NCBI RefSeq assembly: GCF_029888045.1
Contig: NZ_JARXRN010000029.1
Span: 91,150 to 155,149, forward strand
DNA: 64,000 nucleotides
DNA from: Luteimonas rhizosphaericola
GTDB taxonomy: Bacteria; Pseudomonadota; Gammaproteobacteria; Xanthomonadales; Xanthomonadaceae
Reading direction: 5' to 3'
Positions within the stretch are counted from its first letter, which is position 1, and the number at the start of each line of letters is the position of its first letter. The position numbers and the translations under genes are program-made. This document shows positions 1-7,964 of this stretch, piece after piece. The notes under the pieces are model-generated. The model made no database searches, was not told where the DNA came from, and saw only the letters and a program-made list of their open reading frames with translations.

Positions 1-935
1 CTGCAGGGTCGAAAGCATCGACAGGAAAAGTCGACTCTGACCCCGGCCCCGACGCGGGCGTGGACGACGACGTCCGCTGGTACGAGCTCTCGCCGCGCGG
101 CTTCCGCCTGCAGCGCACGCCGCTCGATGTTTCCGGCCCGCTGCGCCAGCATCGCGAGCAGTCGCGCGCGGCCTGGGTGTTCACGTCCGCCACGCTGGCG
201 GTCGACGACGGCTTCGGCCACATCGCCACGCGCCTGGGCCTGGATGCGCCGACCACGCTGCTGGTGCCGAGCCCGTTCGACTGGCCGCGGCAGGCGCTGT
301 GCTACCTGCCCACGCGCATGCCGCAGCCGTCCGACCGCGACTACACCTGGGCGGTGATCGACGCGGTGCGCCCGGTGCTGCAGGCCTCGGGCGGGCGCGC
401 CTTCGTGCTGTTCGCCTCGCACCGCGCGCTGCGCGAGGCCGCCGAACTGCTGCGCGAAGACGGCGAGTGGCCGCTGTTCGTGCAGGGCGAGGCGCCGCGC
501 CACGTGCTGCTGCAGCGGTTCCGCGAGTCGGGCAACGGCGTGCTGCTGGGCGCGGCGAGCTTCCGCGAAGGCGTGGACGTGGCCGGGGAGGCGCTGAGCG
601 TCGTGGTGCTCGACAAGCTGCCGTTCGCCGCGCCGGACGATCCGGTGTTCGAGGCGCGCCTGGATGCGATCCGCCGTGCCGGCGGCAACCCGTTCCGCGA
701 CGAGCAGCTGCCGCAGGCGGTGATCGCGCTCAAGCAGGGCGTGGGCCGGCTGATCCGCACAGAGACCGATCGCGGCGTGCTGGTGCTGTGCGACCCGCGC
801 CTGACGCAGAAGTCCTACGGCCACGTGTTCCTGGATTCGCTGCCGCCGTTCGCCAGCACCCGCGACCCCGCCGACGTGGACAGGTTCTTCGCCCGGGCGC
901 CCGCCACGCCAGGCCTCGACACCTTCGCGTCGTAG
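1..935 (+). CDS. yoaA: ATP-dependent DNA helicase, DinG/YoaA family (C-terminal part, cut by the left edge)
   Basis: The frame is open from the first bases to TAG at 933-935, so the gene enters from outside the window. About 310 C-terminal codons are visible. They carry the second RecA-like domain of XPD/DinG superfamily 2 helicases: a TSATL motif near the start, the block SFREGVDVAGEALSVVVLDK, and motif VI as QGVGRLIRTETDRG. The family unwinds DNA with an iron-sulfur domain in the N-terminal half, which is not visible here. The following gene is tsaB, the same neighbour order as yoaA-tsaB in E. coli, and this favours YoaA over DinG. The first visible codons encode an atypical Ser/Asp/Gly-rich stretch (see findings). 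Confidence 0.87.
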   Translation, partial: AGSKASTGKVDSDPGPDAGVDDDVRWYELSPRGFRLQRTPLDVSGPLRQHREQSRAAWVFTSATLAVDDGFGHIATRLGLDAPTTLLVPSPFDWPRQALCYLPTRMPQPSDRDYTWAVIDAVRPVLQASGGRAFVLFASHRALREAAELLREDGEWPLFVQGEAPRHVLLQRFRESGNGVLLGAASFREGVDVAGEALSVVVLDKLPFAAPDDPVFEARLDAIRRAGGNPFRDEQLPQAVIALKQGVGRLIRTETDRGVLVLCDPRLTQKSYGHVFLDSLPPFASTRDPADVDRFFARAPATPGLDTFAS

Positions 936-1002
936 CCGGGCGCCAGCCCCACGCGGCCGGGTGGGTCGCCACCGCCGCCGCACGGCCCGCTACCATGGCC
1001 GC

Positions 1003-1698
1003 ATGAGACTGCTCGCGTTCGAAACCGCCACCGAAGCCTGCTCCGTTGCCGTGCTGGTGGACGGCGAGGTCCTCGAGCGCTTCGAGATCGCGCCGCGGCG
1101 CCATGCCGAACTGGCGCTGCCGTGGGCGGACGAACTGCTGGCGCAGGCCGGCGTGGCGAAATCGCAGCTCGATGCGGTGGCGGTGGGGCGCGGGCCGGGG
1201 GCCTTCACCGGCGTGCGGCTGGCGGTGGCGCTGGCCCAGGGCATTGCGCTGGCGCTGGATCGCCCGGTCGTCGCGGTATCGACGCTGGCGGCGCTGGCAG
1301 CGCGCGCGGATGGCGAGCGCGTGCTCGCCGCGATCGATGCGCGCATGGGCGAGGTCTACCTGGGCCGGTTCCTGCGGGCGGGCGACGAACTGCAGACGAC
1401 CGGCGCGGAGACCGTGGTCCGCCCGGACCTGGCCGACCTCCCGGGCACCGGCCTCTGGGCGGGCGTGGGCACCGGTTTCGATGCCGCCGACGGCGCACTG
1501 CGCCAGCGCCTGGGTGGCGCGCTGTCGTCGGTCGACGCCGACGCGCTACCGCGCGCGGGCGACGTCGCGCGCCTGGGCGCCCGCGCGTTCGCCCGCGGAG
1601 AGGCGATCGCCCCGGACCGCCTGCAGCCGGCCTACCTGCGCGACAACGTGGCCCTGACCCTCGCGCAGCAGCAGGCGGCGCGCGCCGCGCGCGGCTGA
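1003..1698 (+). CDS. tsaB: tRNA threonylcarbamoyladenosine biosynthesis protein TsaB
   Basis: The 231-residue protein begins MRLLAFETATEACSVAVL, the typical start of the ASKHA-fold TsaB/YeaZ family. It continues with the conserved RGPGAFTGVRLAVALAQGIA segment. TsaB is the non-catalytic partner of TsaD in making the t6A modification at position 37 of ANN-decoding tRNAs. I chose the ATG at 1003 because it aligns with the family N-terminus; an in-frame upstream GTG at 961 would add 14 Arg-rich residues that do not fit. The gene lies 67 bp after the YoaA-type helicase, as in E. coli, and 54 bp before an S26 protease gene. Confidence 0.94.
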   Translation: MRLLAFETATEACSVAVLVDGEVLERFEIAPRRHAELALPWADELLAQAGVAKSQLDAVAVGRGPGAFTGVRLAVALAQGIALALDRPVVAVSTLAALAARADGERVLAAIDARMGEVYLGRFLRAGDELQTTGAETVVRPDLADLPGTGLWAGVGTGFDAADGALRQRLGGALSSVDADALPRAGDVARLGARAFARGEAIAPDRLQPAYLRDNVALTLAQQQAARAARG

Positions 1699-1752
1699 GG
1701 GAACCAACCGTCCCGGCGCGCGGTCCAGCGCAGGTCCAGACCGGAGATCGCC

Positions 1753-2382
1753 ATGACCGCCAGTACCACGCCGGACCCGGGCGAACGCGCGCCGCGCGCC
1801 GCCTGGCTGCGCGACTGGGCCCCGAGCCTGCTGCTGATCGCGCTGCTGGTGGTGGCGCGTTCGTCGCTGGCCAACCACTACCACGTGCCCAGCGGTTCGA
1901 TGCAGCCGACCCTGCAGCCCGGCGACCGGGTGCTGGTGGACATGCGCGCCTACGGCGTGCGCGTGCCGTTCACCGGACTCGGACTGTGGGGGAGCGGCCG
2001 GCCCGCGCCTGGCGACGTGGTGGTGTTCCGCTCGCCGGCCGACGGCACCCGGCTGATCAAGCGCGTGGTCGCGGTGGGTGGCCAGACGGTGGCGCTGGTG
2101 GACGGCCGCCTGCGCATCGACGGTCGCCCGCTCCAGCCGGACGCGGGCGGCGACAGCGAGCGCATCGGCGACCGGCTCGTGCGCCTCGACCTGGCCGACG
2201 GTGGCGGTCCGGACATCGCGCCGCTCACCATTCCCGACGACATGGTGCTGGTGCTGGGCGATCACCGCGGCCGCAGCGCGGACGGGCGCTGGTTCGGCCT
2301 GGTGCCGCGGCAGGCGTTCTACGGCAAGGCGCTGGGCGTGTACTGGCGTCGCGGCGAAGGGCCGGTGTGGCAGCGGCTGTAG
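1753..2382 (+). CDS. signal peptidase I-like S26 serine protease
   Basis: This is a 209-residue inner-membrane protein with one N-terminal hydrophobic segment (about residues 22-36). Box B reads VPSGSMQPTL with the catalytic Ser at 49. The general-base Lys is at 103 in GTRLIKRVVAVGG, and box E is GDHRGRSADGRWFG. This Ser/Lys dyad arrangement is that of type I signal peptidases, which release preproteins or pilin-like substrates at the periplasmic face. It is shorter than the usual housekeeping LepB and sits next to tsaB rather than lepA-rnc, so I infer an accessory paralogue. It could instead be a TraF-like processing protease. Confidence 0.85.
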   Translation: MTASTTPDPGERAPRAAWLRDWAPSLLLIALLVVARSSLANHYHVPSGSMQPTLQPGDRVLVDMRAYGVRVPFTGLGLWGSGRPAPGDVVVFRSPADGTRLIKRVVAVGGQTVALVDGRLRIDGRPLQPDAGGDSERIGDRLVRLDLADGGGPDIAPLTIPDDMVLVLGDHRGRSADGRWFGLVPRQAFYGKALGVYWRRGEGPVWQRL

Positions 2383-2446
2383 TCGCGCACGCGACGCGCG
2401 CGATCCGCGCGGGCTTCGATGGACCGACGCATTCGCCGCGGCGGCC

Positions 2447-2465
2447 ACCCGGCAGCGCGCCGGGT
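2447..2465. terminator. possible hairpin in the convergent gap between the S26 protease and TonB-like genes
   Basis: The arms ACCCGGC and GCCGGGT are perfect complements around a five-base loop, in the 93-bp gap between two convergent genes. There is no clear T-tract on either side. It could be a bidirectional terminator or simply a GC-rich coincidence. Confidence 0.3.
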
Positions 2466-2475
2466 CCGTGCGCCG

Positions 2476-3357
2476 TCAGTCGTCGATCAGTTCGCCGCCG
2501 GGCAGGAACTGCCAGGTGCGGGTGACGTGGAGGATGTCGATCTCCTCCTCGGTGATCGGCAGTGGCGGATAGGGCTCGGCCAGGCGCGCGATCCGAAGCG
2601 CGGCGTCGTCGAGCAGGCGGATGCCGCTGGAGCGGATGATGTCGGCGCGCTCCACCGACCCGTCGCGGCGGATCGCCACGCTGATCACCAGCTCGCCCGC
2701 CAGCTGGCGGCGTCGCGCCTCGTCGGGATAGTTGAGGTTGCCCACGCGCTGCACCCGGTCCACCCAGTCGCGCAGGTAGCCGGCGTAGGCCCATTCCTGG
2801 GTGCTGGCGGACACGAACTTGCGCTTGGGCCGCTTGGCATAGCGCTCCGAGCGCAGGTGGATCTCGGCCGCCAGGCGCGCCATCGCCAGGTCGCGCTCGA
2901 TCTTCTGCTCGCCGCGGGGCAGGGCGCTGTCGTCGGCCTGCGGGCGCGCGTCCGCGTTCGGCAGCGCCTCCTCGCCGCGCTGGCTGGCGACCACGCGCGC
3001 CTGCGGCGGAGGCTGCGCGGTGGGCGACTGCGCGCGCAGCTCGATCGGCGCCACGCCCGAATCCGCCTGCACGGCGCGCCCGGCCTGGTCGTCGCGCGGA
3101 CGCGTACTGCGCTCGTGTTCGCCGCCGCCCTGGTTGCTGGCCTGGGCGAGGAAGTCGGCCTGGGCCTGGGTGAGGGGGCTGGTGGTTTCGGTGAGGATCA
3201 CGTCGAGCGTCGGCGCCAGCGGCGCGGCCTCGTCCAGCGCGAAGCCCACGCCCAGCACCAGCATGCCGTGCAGCAGCAGCGACAGCACCATCGTCGCGCT
3301 CAGGCGCTCGCGTTCTCCGATGCGCGGCGGCGCGGGGGGCAGGGCGAGGGAGGACAT
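2476..3357 (-). CDS. TonB-like energy transducer (TonB3-like)
   Basis: The protein has 293 residues, with a hydrophobic segment near residues 22-42 (VLSLLLHGMLVLGVGFAL). A long polar middle follows, then a C-terminal TonB domain recognisable as GNLNYPDEARRRQLAGELVISV and the RRDGSVERADIIRSSG block. TonB proteins link the proton motive force of ExbBD to the outer membrane. In Pseudomonas aeruginosa a TonB paralogue (TonB3) lies beside gshB and pilG and is needed for twitching motility. The arrangement tonB-gshB next to pilG is the same here. The ATG at 3357 lies 4 bp after the gshB stop, so the two genes are probably cotranscribed. Confidence 0.86.
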   Translation of the reverse strand: MSSLALPPAPPRIGERERLSATMVLSLLLHGMLVLGVGFALDEAAPLAPTLDVILTETTSPLTQAQADFLAQASNQGGGEHERSTRPRDDQAGRAVQADSGVAPIELRAQSPTAQPPPQARVVASQRGEEALPNADARPQADDSALPRGEQKIERDLAMARLAAEIHLRSERYAKRPKRKFVSASTQEWAYAGYLRDWVDRVQRVGNLNYPDEARRRQLAGELVISVAIRRDGSVERADIIRSSGIRLLDDAALRIARLAEPYPPLPITEEEIDILHVTRTWQFLPGGELIDD

Positions 3358-3361
3358 GCGC

Positions 3362-4315
3362 TCAGGCCGGGTCCGGGTCCCGTTCCAGCGCGTCAAACAG
3401 CAGGCCGGCGATGTTGATGCCGAACTGCGCATCCAGCTCGCGGATGCAGGTGGGGCTGGTGACATTGACCTCGGTGAGCCAGTCGCCGATCACGTCCAGG
3501 CCCACGAACCGCATGCCGCGCCGCTTCACCTCGGGCCCGACCTGGGCGGCGATCCAGCGGTCGCGGTCGGTCAGCGGCCGGCCCTCGCCACGGCCGCCGG
3601 CCGCGAGGTTGCCGCGGAACTCGTCGCCCTGGGGGATGCGCGCCAGGCAGTAATCCACCGGTTCGCCGTCGATCAGCAGGATCCGCTTGTCGCCATCCAC
3701 GATCTCGGGCAGGTAGCGCTGGGCCATCGCCAGGTGGCGGCCGCCGGCGGTCAGCGTCTCCAGGATCACGTTGAGGTTCGGTTCGCCGGCGCGCGCGCGG
3801 AAGATCGAGCGTCCGCCCATGCCGTCGAGCGGCTTGAGCACCGCCTCGCCGTGCGACTGCACGAAGGCCTTGAGCGTGGCCGCGTCGCGCGCGACCACGG
3901 TCGGCGGGCAGCACTGCGGGAACTCCAGCGCCGCCAGCTTCTCGTTCATGTCGCGCAGTCCCTGCGGATCGTTGACCACGCGCGCGCCCTGGCGCTGCGC
4001 GGCGCCCAGGATCAGGGTGTCGTGGATGTAGTCCGCGTCCACCGGCGGATCCTTGCGCATGAGCACCAGGTCGCCAGCGCCCAGCGCACGCTGTGACGTC
4101 GATCCCAGTTCGAACCAGCCGACGGGATCCTCCCGCACGCGCAACGGCGCCAGCCGCGCCTGCGCCCGCCCATGATCCATGCCAAGCCCGCCAGGCAGCA
4201 CGTAGTGCAGCGCATGGCCGCGCCGCTGCGCTTCCAGCAGCATCGCGAAGGTCGAATCCTTGGCGATCCGGATCGACTCGATCGGATCCATCACCACCAC
4301 GACATTCAGGGACAT
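3362..4315 (-). CDS. gshB: glutathione synthetase
   Basis: This 317-residue ATP-grasp enzyme joins gamma-glutamylcysteine and glycine with ATP to form glutathione in the cytosol. Visible motifs are MDPIESIRIAKDSTFAMLLEA at the N-terminus, NDPQGLRDMNEKL, the glycine-rich ATP loop KPLDGMGGRSIF, EFRGNLAAGGRGE, and the metal-binding NVTSPTCIREL near the end. Length and motif order match the family. The ATG at 4315 was chosen because upstream codons in the same frame are unrelated to GshB. It is transcribed away from pilG and is followed at 4 bp by the TonB-like gene. Confidence 0.97.
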   Translation of the reverse strand: MSLNVVVVMDPIESIRIAKDSTFAMLLEAQRRGHALHYVLPGGLGMDHGRAQARLAPLRVREDPVGWFELGSTSQRALGAGDLVLMRKDPPVDADYIHDTLILGAAQRQGARVVNDPQGLRDMNEKLAALEFPQCCPPTVVARDAATLKAFVQSHGEAVLKPLDGMGGRSIFRARAGEPNLNVILETLTAGGRHLAMAQRYLPEIVDGDKRILLIDGEPVDYCLARIPQGDEFRGNLAAGGRGEGRPLTDRDRWIAAQVGPEVKRRGMRFVGLDVIGDWLTEVNVTSPTCIRELDAQFGINIAGLLFDALERDPDPA

Positions 4316-4413
4316 CTGACCCACCAGTGGCACTTTCTGACAAATGTTAGCAGGCGGGCTGCGTCGCTTTCGCCCGTGGCGGCGGCGACTTGCGCAATCT
4401 TCTTCATGGATGC

Positions 4414-4444
4414 TTGACAGTCCGGCACGAGGCTGGAATATACG
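4414..4444 (+). promoter_or_regulatory. sigma70-type promoter candidate for the pil-chp operon
   Basis: A perfect TTGACA hexamer lies at 4414-4419. It is followed after 17-19 bases by the AT-rich AATATACG, giving TATACG at 4439-4444 as the best -10. This is the only strongly promoter-like sequence in the 184-bp divergent gap between gshB and pilG. It would give a leader of about 50 bases before pilG. Confidence 0.55.
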
Positions 4445-4499
4445 GCGATCGCGGCGATGCGGGCATCGGACCTGCATCGCGCGCCGGGGGAAACGAAGA

Positions 4500-4901
4500 A
4501 TGACGCAAGACGACAGCCGCGCCGCCAGTCTCGATGGCCTGCGGGTGATGGTCATCGACGACTCGAAGACCATCCGCCGCACCGCCGAGACCCTGCTCAA
4601 GCGCGAGGGCGCCGACGTGGTGACCGCGGTCGACGGGTTCGAGGCGCTGGCCAAGATCGCCGACCACAAGCCGCAGATCATCTTCGTCGACATCATGATG
4701 CCGCGCCTGGACGGCTACCAGACCTGCGCCCTGATCAAGAACAACCAGCTGTTCAAGTCGACGCCGGTGATCATGCTGTCGTCCAAGGACGGCCTGTTCG
4801 ACAAGGCGCGCGGCCGCATCGTCGGCTCCGAGCAGTACGTGACCAAGCCATTCACGCGCGAGGAGCTCCTCGACGCGATCCGTACCCACGTCAAGGCGTA
4901 A
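4500..4901 (+). CDS. pilG: twitching motility response regulator PilG
   Basis: This is a stand-alone CheY-like receiver of 133 residues. The acidic pair is in MVIDDSKTIRR, the phospho-acceptor Asp is in IIFVDIMMPRLDG, and the Lys is in YVTKPFTREELL. In type IV pilus chemosensory systems, PilG is the ChpA-phosphorylated regulator that promotes pilus extension and twitching. The ATG at 4500 follows a purine-rich GGGGGAAACGAAGA; an in-frame upstream ATG would add 52 residues that lack similarity to the family. It is the first gene of the operon and lies 12 bp before pilH. Confidence 0.95.
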   Translation: MTQDDSRAASLDGLRVMVIDDSKTIRRTAETLLKREGADVVTAVDGFEALAKIADHKPQIIFVDIMMPRLDGYQTCALIKNNQLFKSTPVIMLSSKDGLFDKARGRIVGSEQYVTKPFTREELLDAIRTHVKA

Positions 4902-4913
4902 AGGGGAACCGCC

Positions 4914-5285
4914 ATGGCCCGCATCCTGATCATCGAGGACTCACCGACCGACACGGCGGTGCTCACCCAACTGCTCGAACGCCACGGCCACGAGGTGCTG
5001 GCGTCCACCAGCGCCGAGGACGGCATCGAGGTGTGCAAGCGCGAACAGCCCGGCCTGGTGCTGATGGACGTCGTGCTGCCGGGCATGAACGGCTTCCAGG
5101 CCACGCGCGCGCTCGGCCGCGATGCGCAGACCAAGCACATCCCGGTGCTGATCGTGAGCACCAAGGGCATGGAGACCGACCAGGCCTGGGGCATGCGCCA
5201 GGGCGCCAAGGGTTACCTCGTCAAGCCGCCGCGCGAAGAGGTGCTGATGGGCGAGATCGACCGGCTGCTCGAGGCGGCGGGATGA
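4914..5285 (+). CDS. pilH: twitching motility response regulator PilH
   Basis: This is a single-domain CheY-like receiver of 123 residues with acidic pocket residues E8-D9, phospho-acceptor D52 (LVLMDVVLPGMNG) and Lys in GYLVKPPREEVL. In Pseudomonas, PilH antagonises PilG output or acts as a phosphate sink controlling pilus retraction. It is preceded by AAAGGGGAACCGCC, a good ribosome binding site. Its TGA stop overlaps the ATG of pilI (ATGA), indicating translational coupling. Confidence 0.95.
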   Translation: MARILIIEDSPTDTAVLTQLLERHGHEVLASTSAEDGIEVCKREQPGLVLMDVVLPGMNGFQATRALGRDAQTKHIPVLIVSTKGMETDQAWGMRQGAKGYLVKPPREEVLMGEIDRLLEAAG

Positions 5286-5821
5286 ACCAGGGTCGCGACC
5301 CGTTCGCGATGCTGCTCGACTTCGAGCAGCGCAGCCTCGCGCACGTGGCGGGCCTGCCGGAGCAGTTCGACGCGCCCGGCCTGTGGCGCGGCGTGGGCTA
5401 CCGGGTCGGCGCGCACCGGCTGGCGTCGGCCTTCGACGAGGTGCTGGAAATCCTGCCGATGCCGCCGATCACGCCGGTGCCGGGGGCGCAGGCGTGGATG
5501 CTGGGCGTGGGGAACGTCCGCGGCAGCCTGCTGCCGATCGTGGACCTCAAGCAGTTCCTCGAGGGCGAGCGCACGGTGCTGCACGAGACGCAGCGGGTCT
5601 TGATCGTGCGCCAGCCCGACGGCGACGTCGCCGTCACCATCGACGAGCTGTTCGGGCAGCGCAGCTTCCACGACGACCAGCAGTCGGAGGCCGGCGCGCT
5701 GGCCGAAGGGCGCTACGCCCATTTCGTCGAGCGCGCCTACCGGCTCGCCGACCAGACCTGGGGCGTGTTCAGCCTGAGCCGGCTGGCACGGACACCGGAA
5801 TTCAGACAAGCCGCGGCCTGA
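5282..5821 (+). CDS. pilI: CheW-like scaffold protein PilI
   Basis: This 179-residue CheW-domain protein links the receptor PilJ to the kinase ChpA. Recognisable CheW features are GYRVGAHRLASAFDEVLEIL, the interface segment GVGNVRGSLLPIVDL, and the C-terminal WGVFSLSRLARTPEF. The start at 5282 overlaps the pilH stop. A 42-bp gap containing the purine-rich sequence GGGGCAGGGG separates it from pilJ. Confidence 0.93.
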   Translation: MNQGRDPFAMLLDFEQRSLAHVAGLPEQFDAPGLWRGVGYRVGAHRLASAFDEVLEILPMPPITPVPGAQAWMLGVGNVRGSLLPIVDLKQFLEGERTVLHETQRVLIVRQPDGDVAVTIDELFGQRSFHDDQQSEAGALAEGRYAHFVERAYRLADQTWGVFSLSRLARTPEFRQAAA

Positions 5822-5863
5822 TGGCCGCGTCCAGCAAGACAGCGCAGGGGCAGGGGTAGGACC

Positions 5864-7885
5864 ATGAGCACAGTAGTCGATACGATCGCCGGCAAGAGCC
5901 GCGGCCTGGGGAGCAACTTCTGGATCGCGGCGCTGGTCGCCACGCTCGTGATCTTCGGCGCCAACACCGGCTACGCCGGCTGGAAGGCGGCGCGGCTCGG
6001 CGGCGCGAGCACCGCGGCCTCGAGCCTGCAGGTGAACTCGCAGCGCCTGGCCAACCAGGGCCGGGAAGCGGTCGCAGGCGATGCCGCCTCGTTCGCCGCG
6101 TTCAAGGACACCAAGGCGCAGATCGACCGCGACGTCGAGCAGCTCAACGCCAACTTCGGCCAGACCACCGGCGTGGCCGGCCCGATCCAGACGGTGACCC
6201 AGACCTGGACCCCGCTGGCCGCGAGCGCCGAGCAGGTGGCCGCCAGCGAGCAGGCGGTGAGCGGATTCGCCGCCAACGCCGCCCGCTTCAACCAGGCCGT
6301 GCCGCAGCTGCAGGCGCAGCTGGACGAACTGGTGCGCGCGATGTCCTCCAGCGGTTCGCCGGCCTCGCAGGTCTACATCGCCCTGCGCCAGAACGTGCTG
6401 GCGGGCAACATGGCGCGCCGCGTCGCCGAGATCCAGGCCGGCGGCCCGGGCGCATCGATCGCCGGCGACGCGCTGGCGCGCGACGTGGGCGTGTTCGAGC
6501 AGGTGCTCGACGGCCTGCGCGGCGGCGACGAGGCGATGAACGTGCAGGCGCTGTCCAACGGTGGCGCGGTGTCCGCGCTCAACCAGGCGGGCACCCGCTG
6601 GACGGAGATGAAGCAGGACCTGGACGCGATCATCGCCAGCGCACCGGCGCTGTTCCAGGCCCAGGCCGCGTCTGCGGCGCTGACCACCGGCTCGGACAAG
6701 CTGCTGTCCGACAGCCAGGACCTGTTCGCGGCCTTCACCGCCTTCGGCTCGCTGCGCGACACCAGCATCGCCGGCAACGTGTGGATCAGCATCATCTCCG
6801 GCCTGCTCGCGCTGGTGTCGCTGGCCGGCCTGCTCTGGTCGCTCAACCGCGCCCAGCGCAAGCGCTACGAGGACACGATGGAGCTCAACAACCGCAACCA
6901 GGAGGCGATCATGCGCCTGCTGGACGAGATCGGCGCGTTGGCCGAGAACGACCTGACGGTGAAGGCGACGGTCACCGAGGACATGACCGGCGCGATCGCG
7001 GACTCGATCAACTTCGCGGTCGAGAACCTGCGCGACCTGGTGGGCACGATCAACGACACGTCCGCGCAGGTCGCATCCAGCGCGCAGGAAACGCAGGCCA
7101 CCGCCATGCACTTGGCCGAGGCCGCCGAACACCAGGCGCAGGAGATCAACTCCGCCTCCAACCGCATCACCGAGATCGCCTCGAGCATCGACCAGGTCTC
7201 GCGCAACTCCGCCGAATCGGCCGACGTGGCGCAGCGCTCGGTGCAGATCGCGACCAAGGGCGCGGGCGTGGTGCGCGAGACGATCGCGGGCATGGACTCG
7301 ATCCGCGACCAGATCCAGGAAACCTCCAAGCGCATCAAGCGCCTGGGCGAGAGCTCGCAGGAAATCGGCTCGATCGTGGAACTGATCAACGACATCTCCG
7401 AGCAGACCAACATCCTCGCGCTCAACGCGGCCATCCAGGCGGCGTCGGCGGGCGAGGCGGGCCGCGGGTTCGCGGTGGTGGCCGACGAAGTGCAGCGACT
7501 GGCCGAACGCGCGTCCAACGCCACCAAGCGCATCGAGGCGCTGGTGCAGACGATCCAGAGCGATACCAACGAGGCGGTCAGCTCGATGGAGCAGACGACC
7601 TCGGAAGTGGTCGCCGGTGCGCGACTGGCCGAGGACGCGGGCACCGCGCTGGGCGAGATCGAAAGCGTGTCGAACAACCTCGCCGGCCTGATTCTCGGGA
7701 TCTCCACCGCGGCCAAGCAGCAGTCCGCCGCGGCGACCAACATCACCGAGACCATGAACACGATCCAGTCGATCACCGCGCAGACGTCGCAGGGCGCCAA
7801 CCAGACCGCGGAGTCGATCGGAAACCTCGCGCAGCTGGCCGCCAACCTGCGGCGCTCGGTCGCCGACTTCAAGCTGCCGGCCTGA
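5864..7885 (+). CDS. pilJ: type IV pilus chemoreceptor PilJ (methyl-accepting chemotaxis protein)
   Basis: The protein has 673 residues. Transmembrane helix 1 is near residues 13-36 and helix 2 near 306-326, with a helical PilJ-type periplasmic domain of about 270 residues between them. A HAMP-like segment (about 335-390) and an MCP signalling domain follow. The receptor tip is clear in [19 protein letters not shown] and [15 protein letters not shown], which contact CheW and CheA homologues. PilJ senses pilus or surface signals and controls ChpA. The protein ends without a CheR-docking pentapeptide of the NWETF type, which fits the absence of a methyltransferase gene in this cluster. Confidence 0.95.
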   Translation: MSTVVDTIAGKSRGLGSNFWIAALVATLVIFGANTGYAGWKAARLGGASTAASSLQVNSQRLANQGREAVAGDAASFAAFKDTKAQIDRDVEQLNANFGQTTGVAGPIQTVTQTWTPLAASAEQVAASEQAVSGFAANAARFNQAVPQLQAQLDELVRAMSSSGSPASQVYIALRQNVLAGNMARRVAEIQAGGPGASIAGDALARDVGVFEQVLDGLRGGDEAMNVQALSNGGAVSALNQAGTRWTEMKQDLDAIIASAPALFQAQAASAALTTGSDKLLSDSQDLFAAFTAFGSLRDTSIAGNVWISIISGLLALVSLAGLLWSLNRAQRKRYEDTMELNNRNQEAIMRLLDEIGALAENDLTVKATVTEDMTGAIADSINFAVENLRDLVGTINDTSAQVASSAQETQATAMHLAEAAEHQAQEINSASNRITEIASSIDQVSRNSAESADVAQRSVQIATKGAGVVRETIAGMDSIRDQIQETSKRIKRLGESSQEIGSIVELINDISEQTNILALNAAIQAASAGEAGRGFAVVADEVQRLAERASNATKRIEALVQTIQSDTNEAVSSMEQTTSEVVAGARLAEDAGTALGEIESVSNNLAGLILGISTAAKQQSAAATNITETMNTIQSITAQTSQGANQTAESIGNLAQLAANLRRSVADFKLPA

Positions 7886-7964
7886 GCGCGGGACGAGTGC
7901 ACCGGATGAACGCGACGACGACAGGTCGCAGGCGCAGCCACGCCGGCACCCACGGAGGGCGGCG

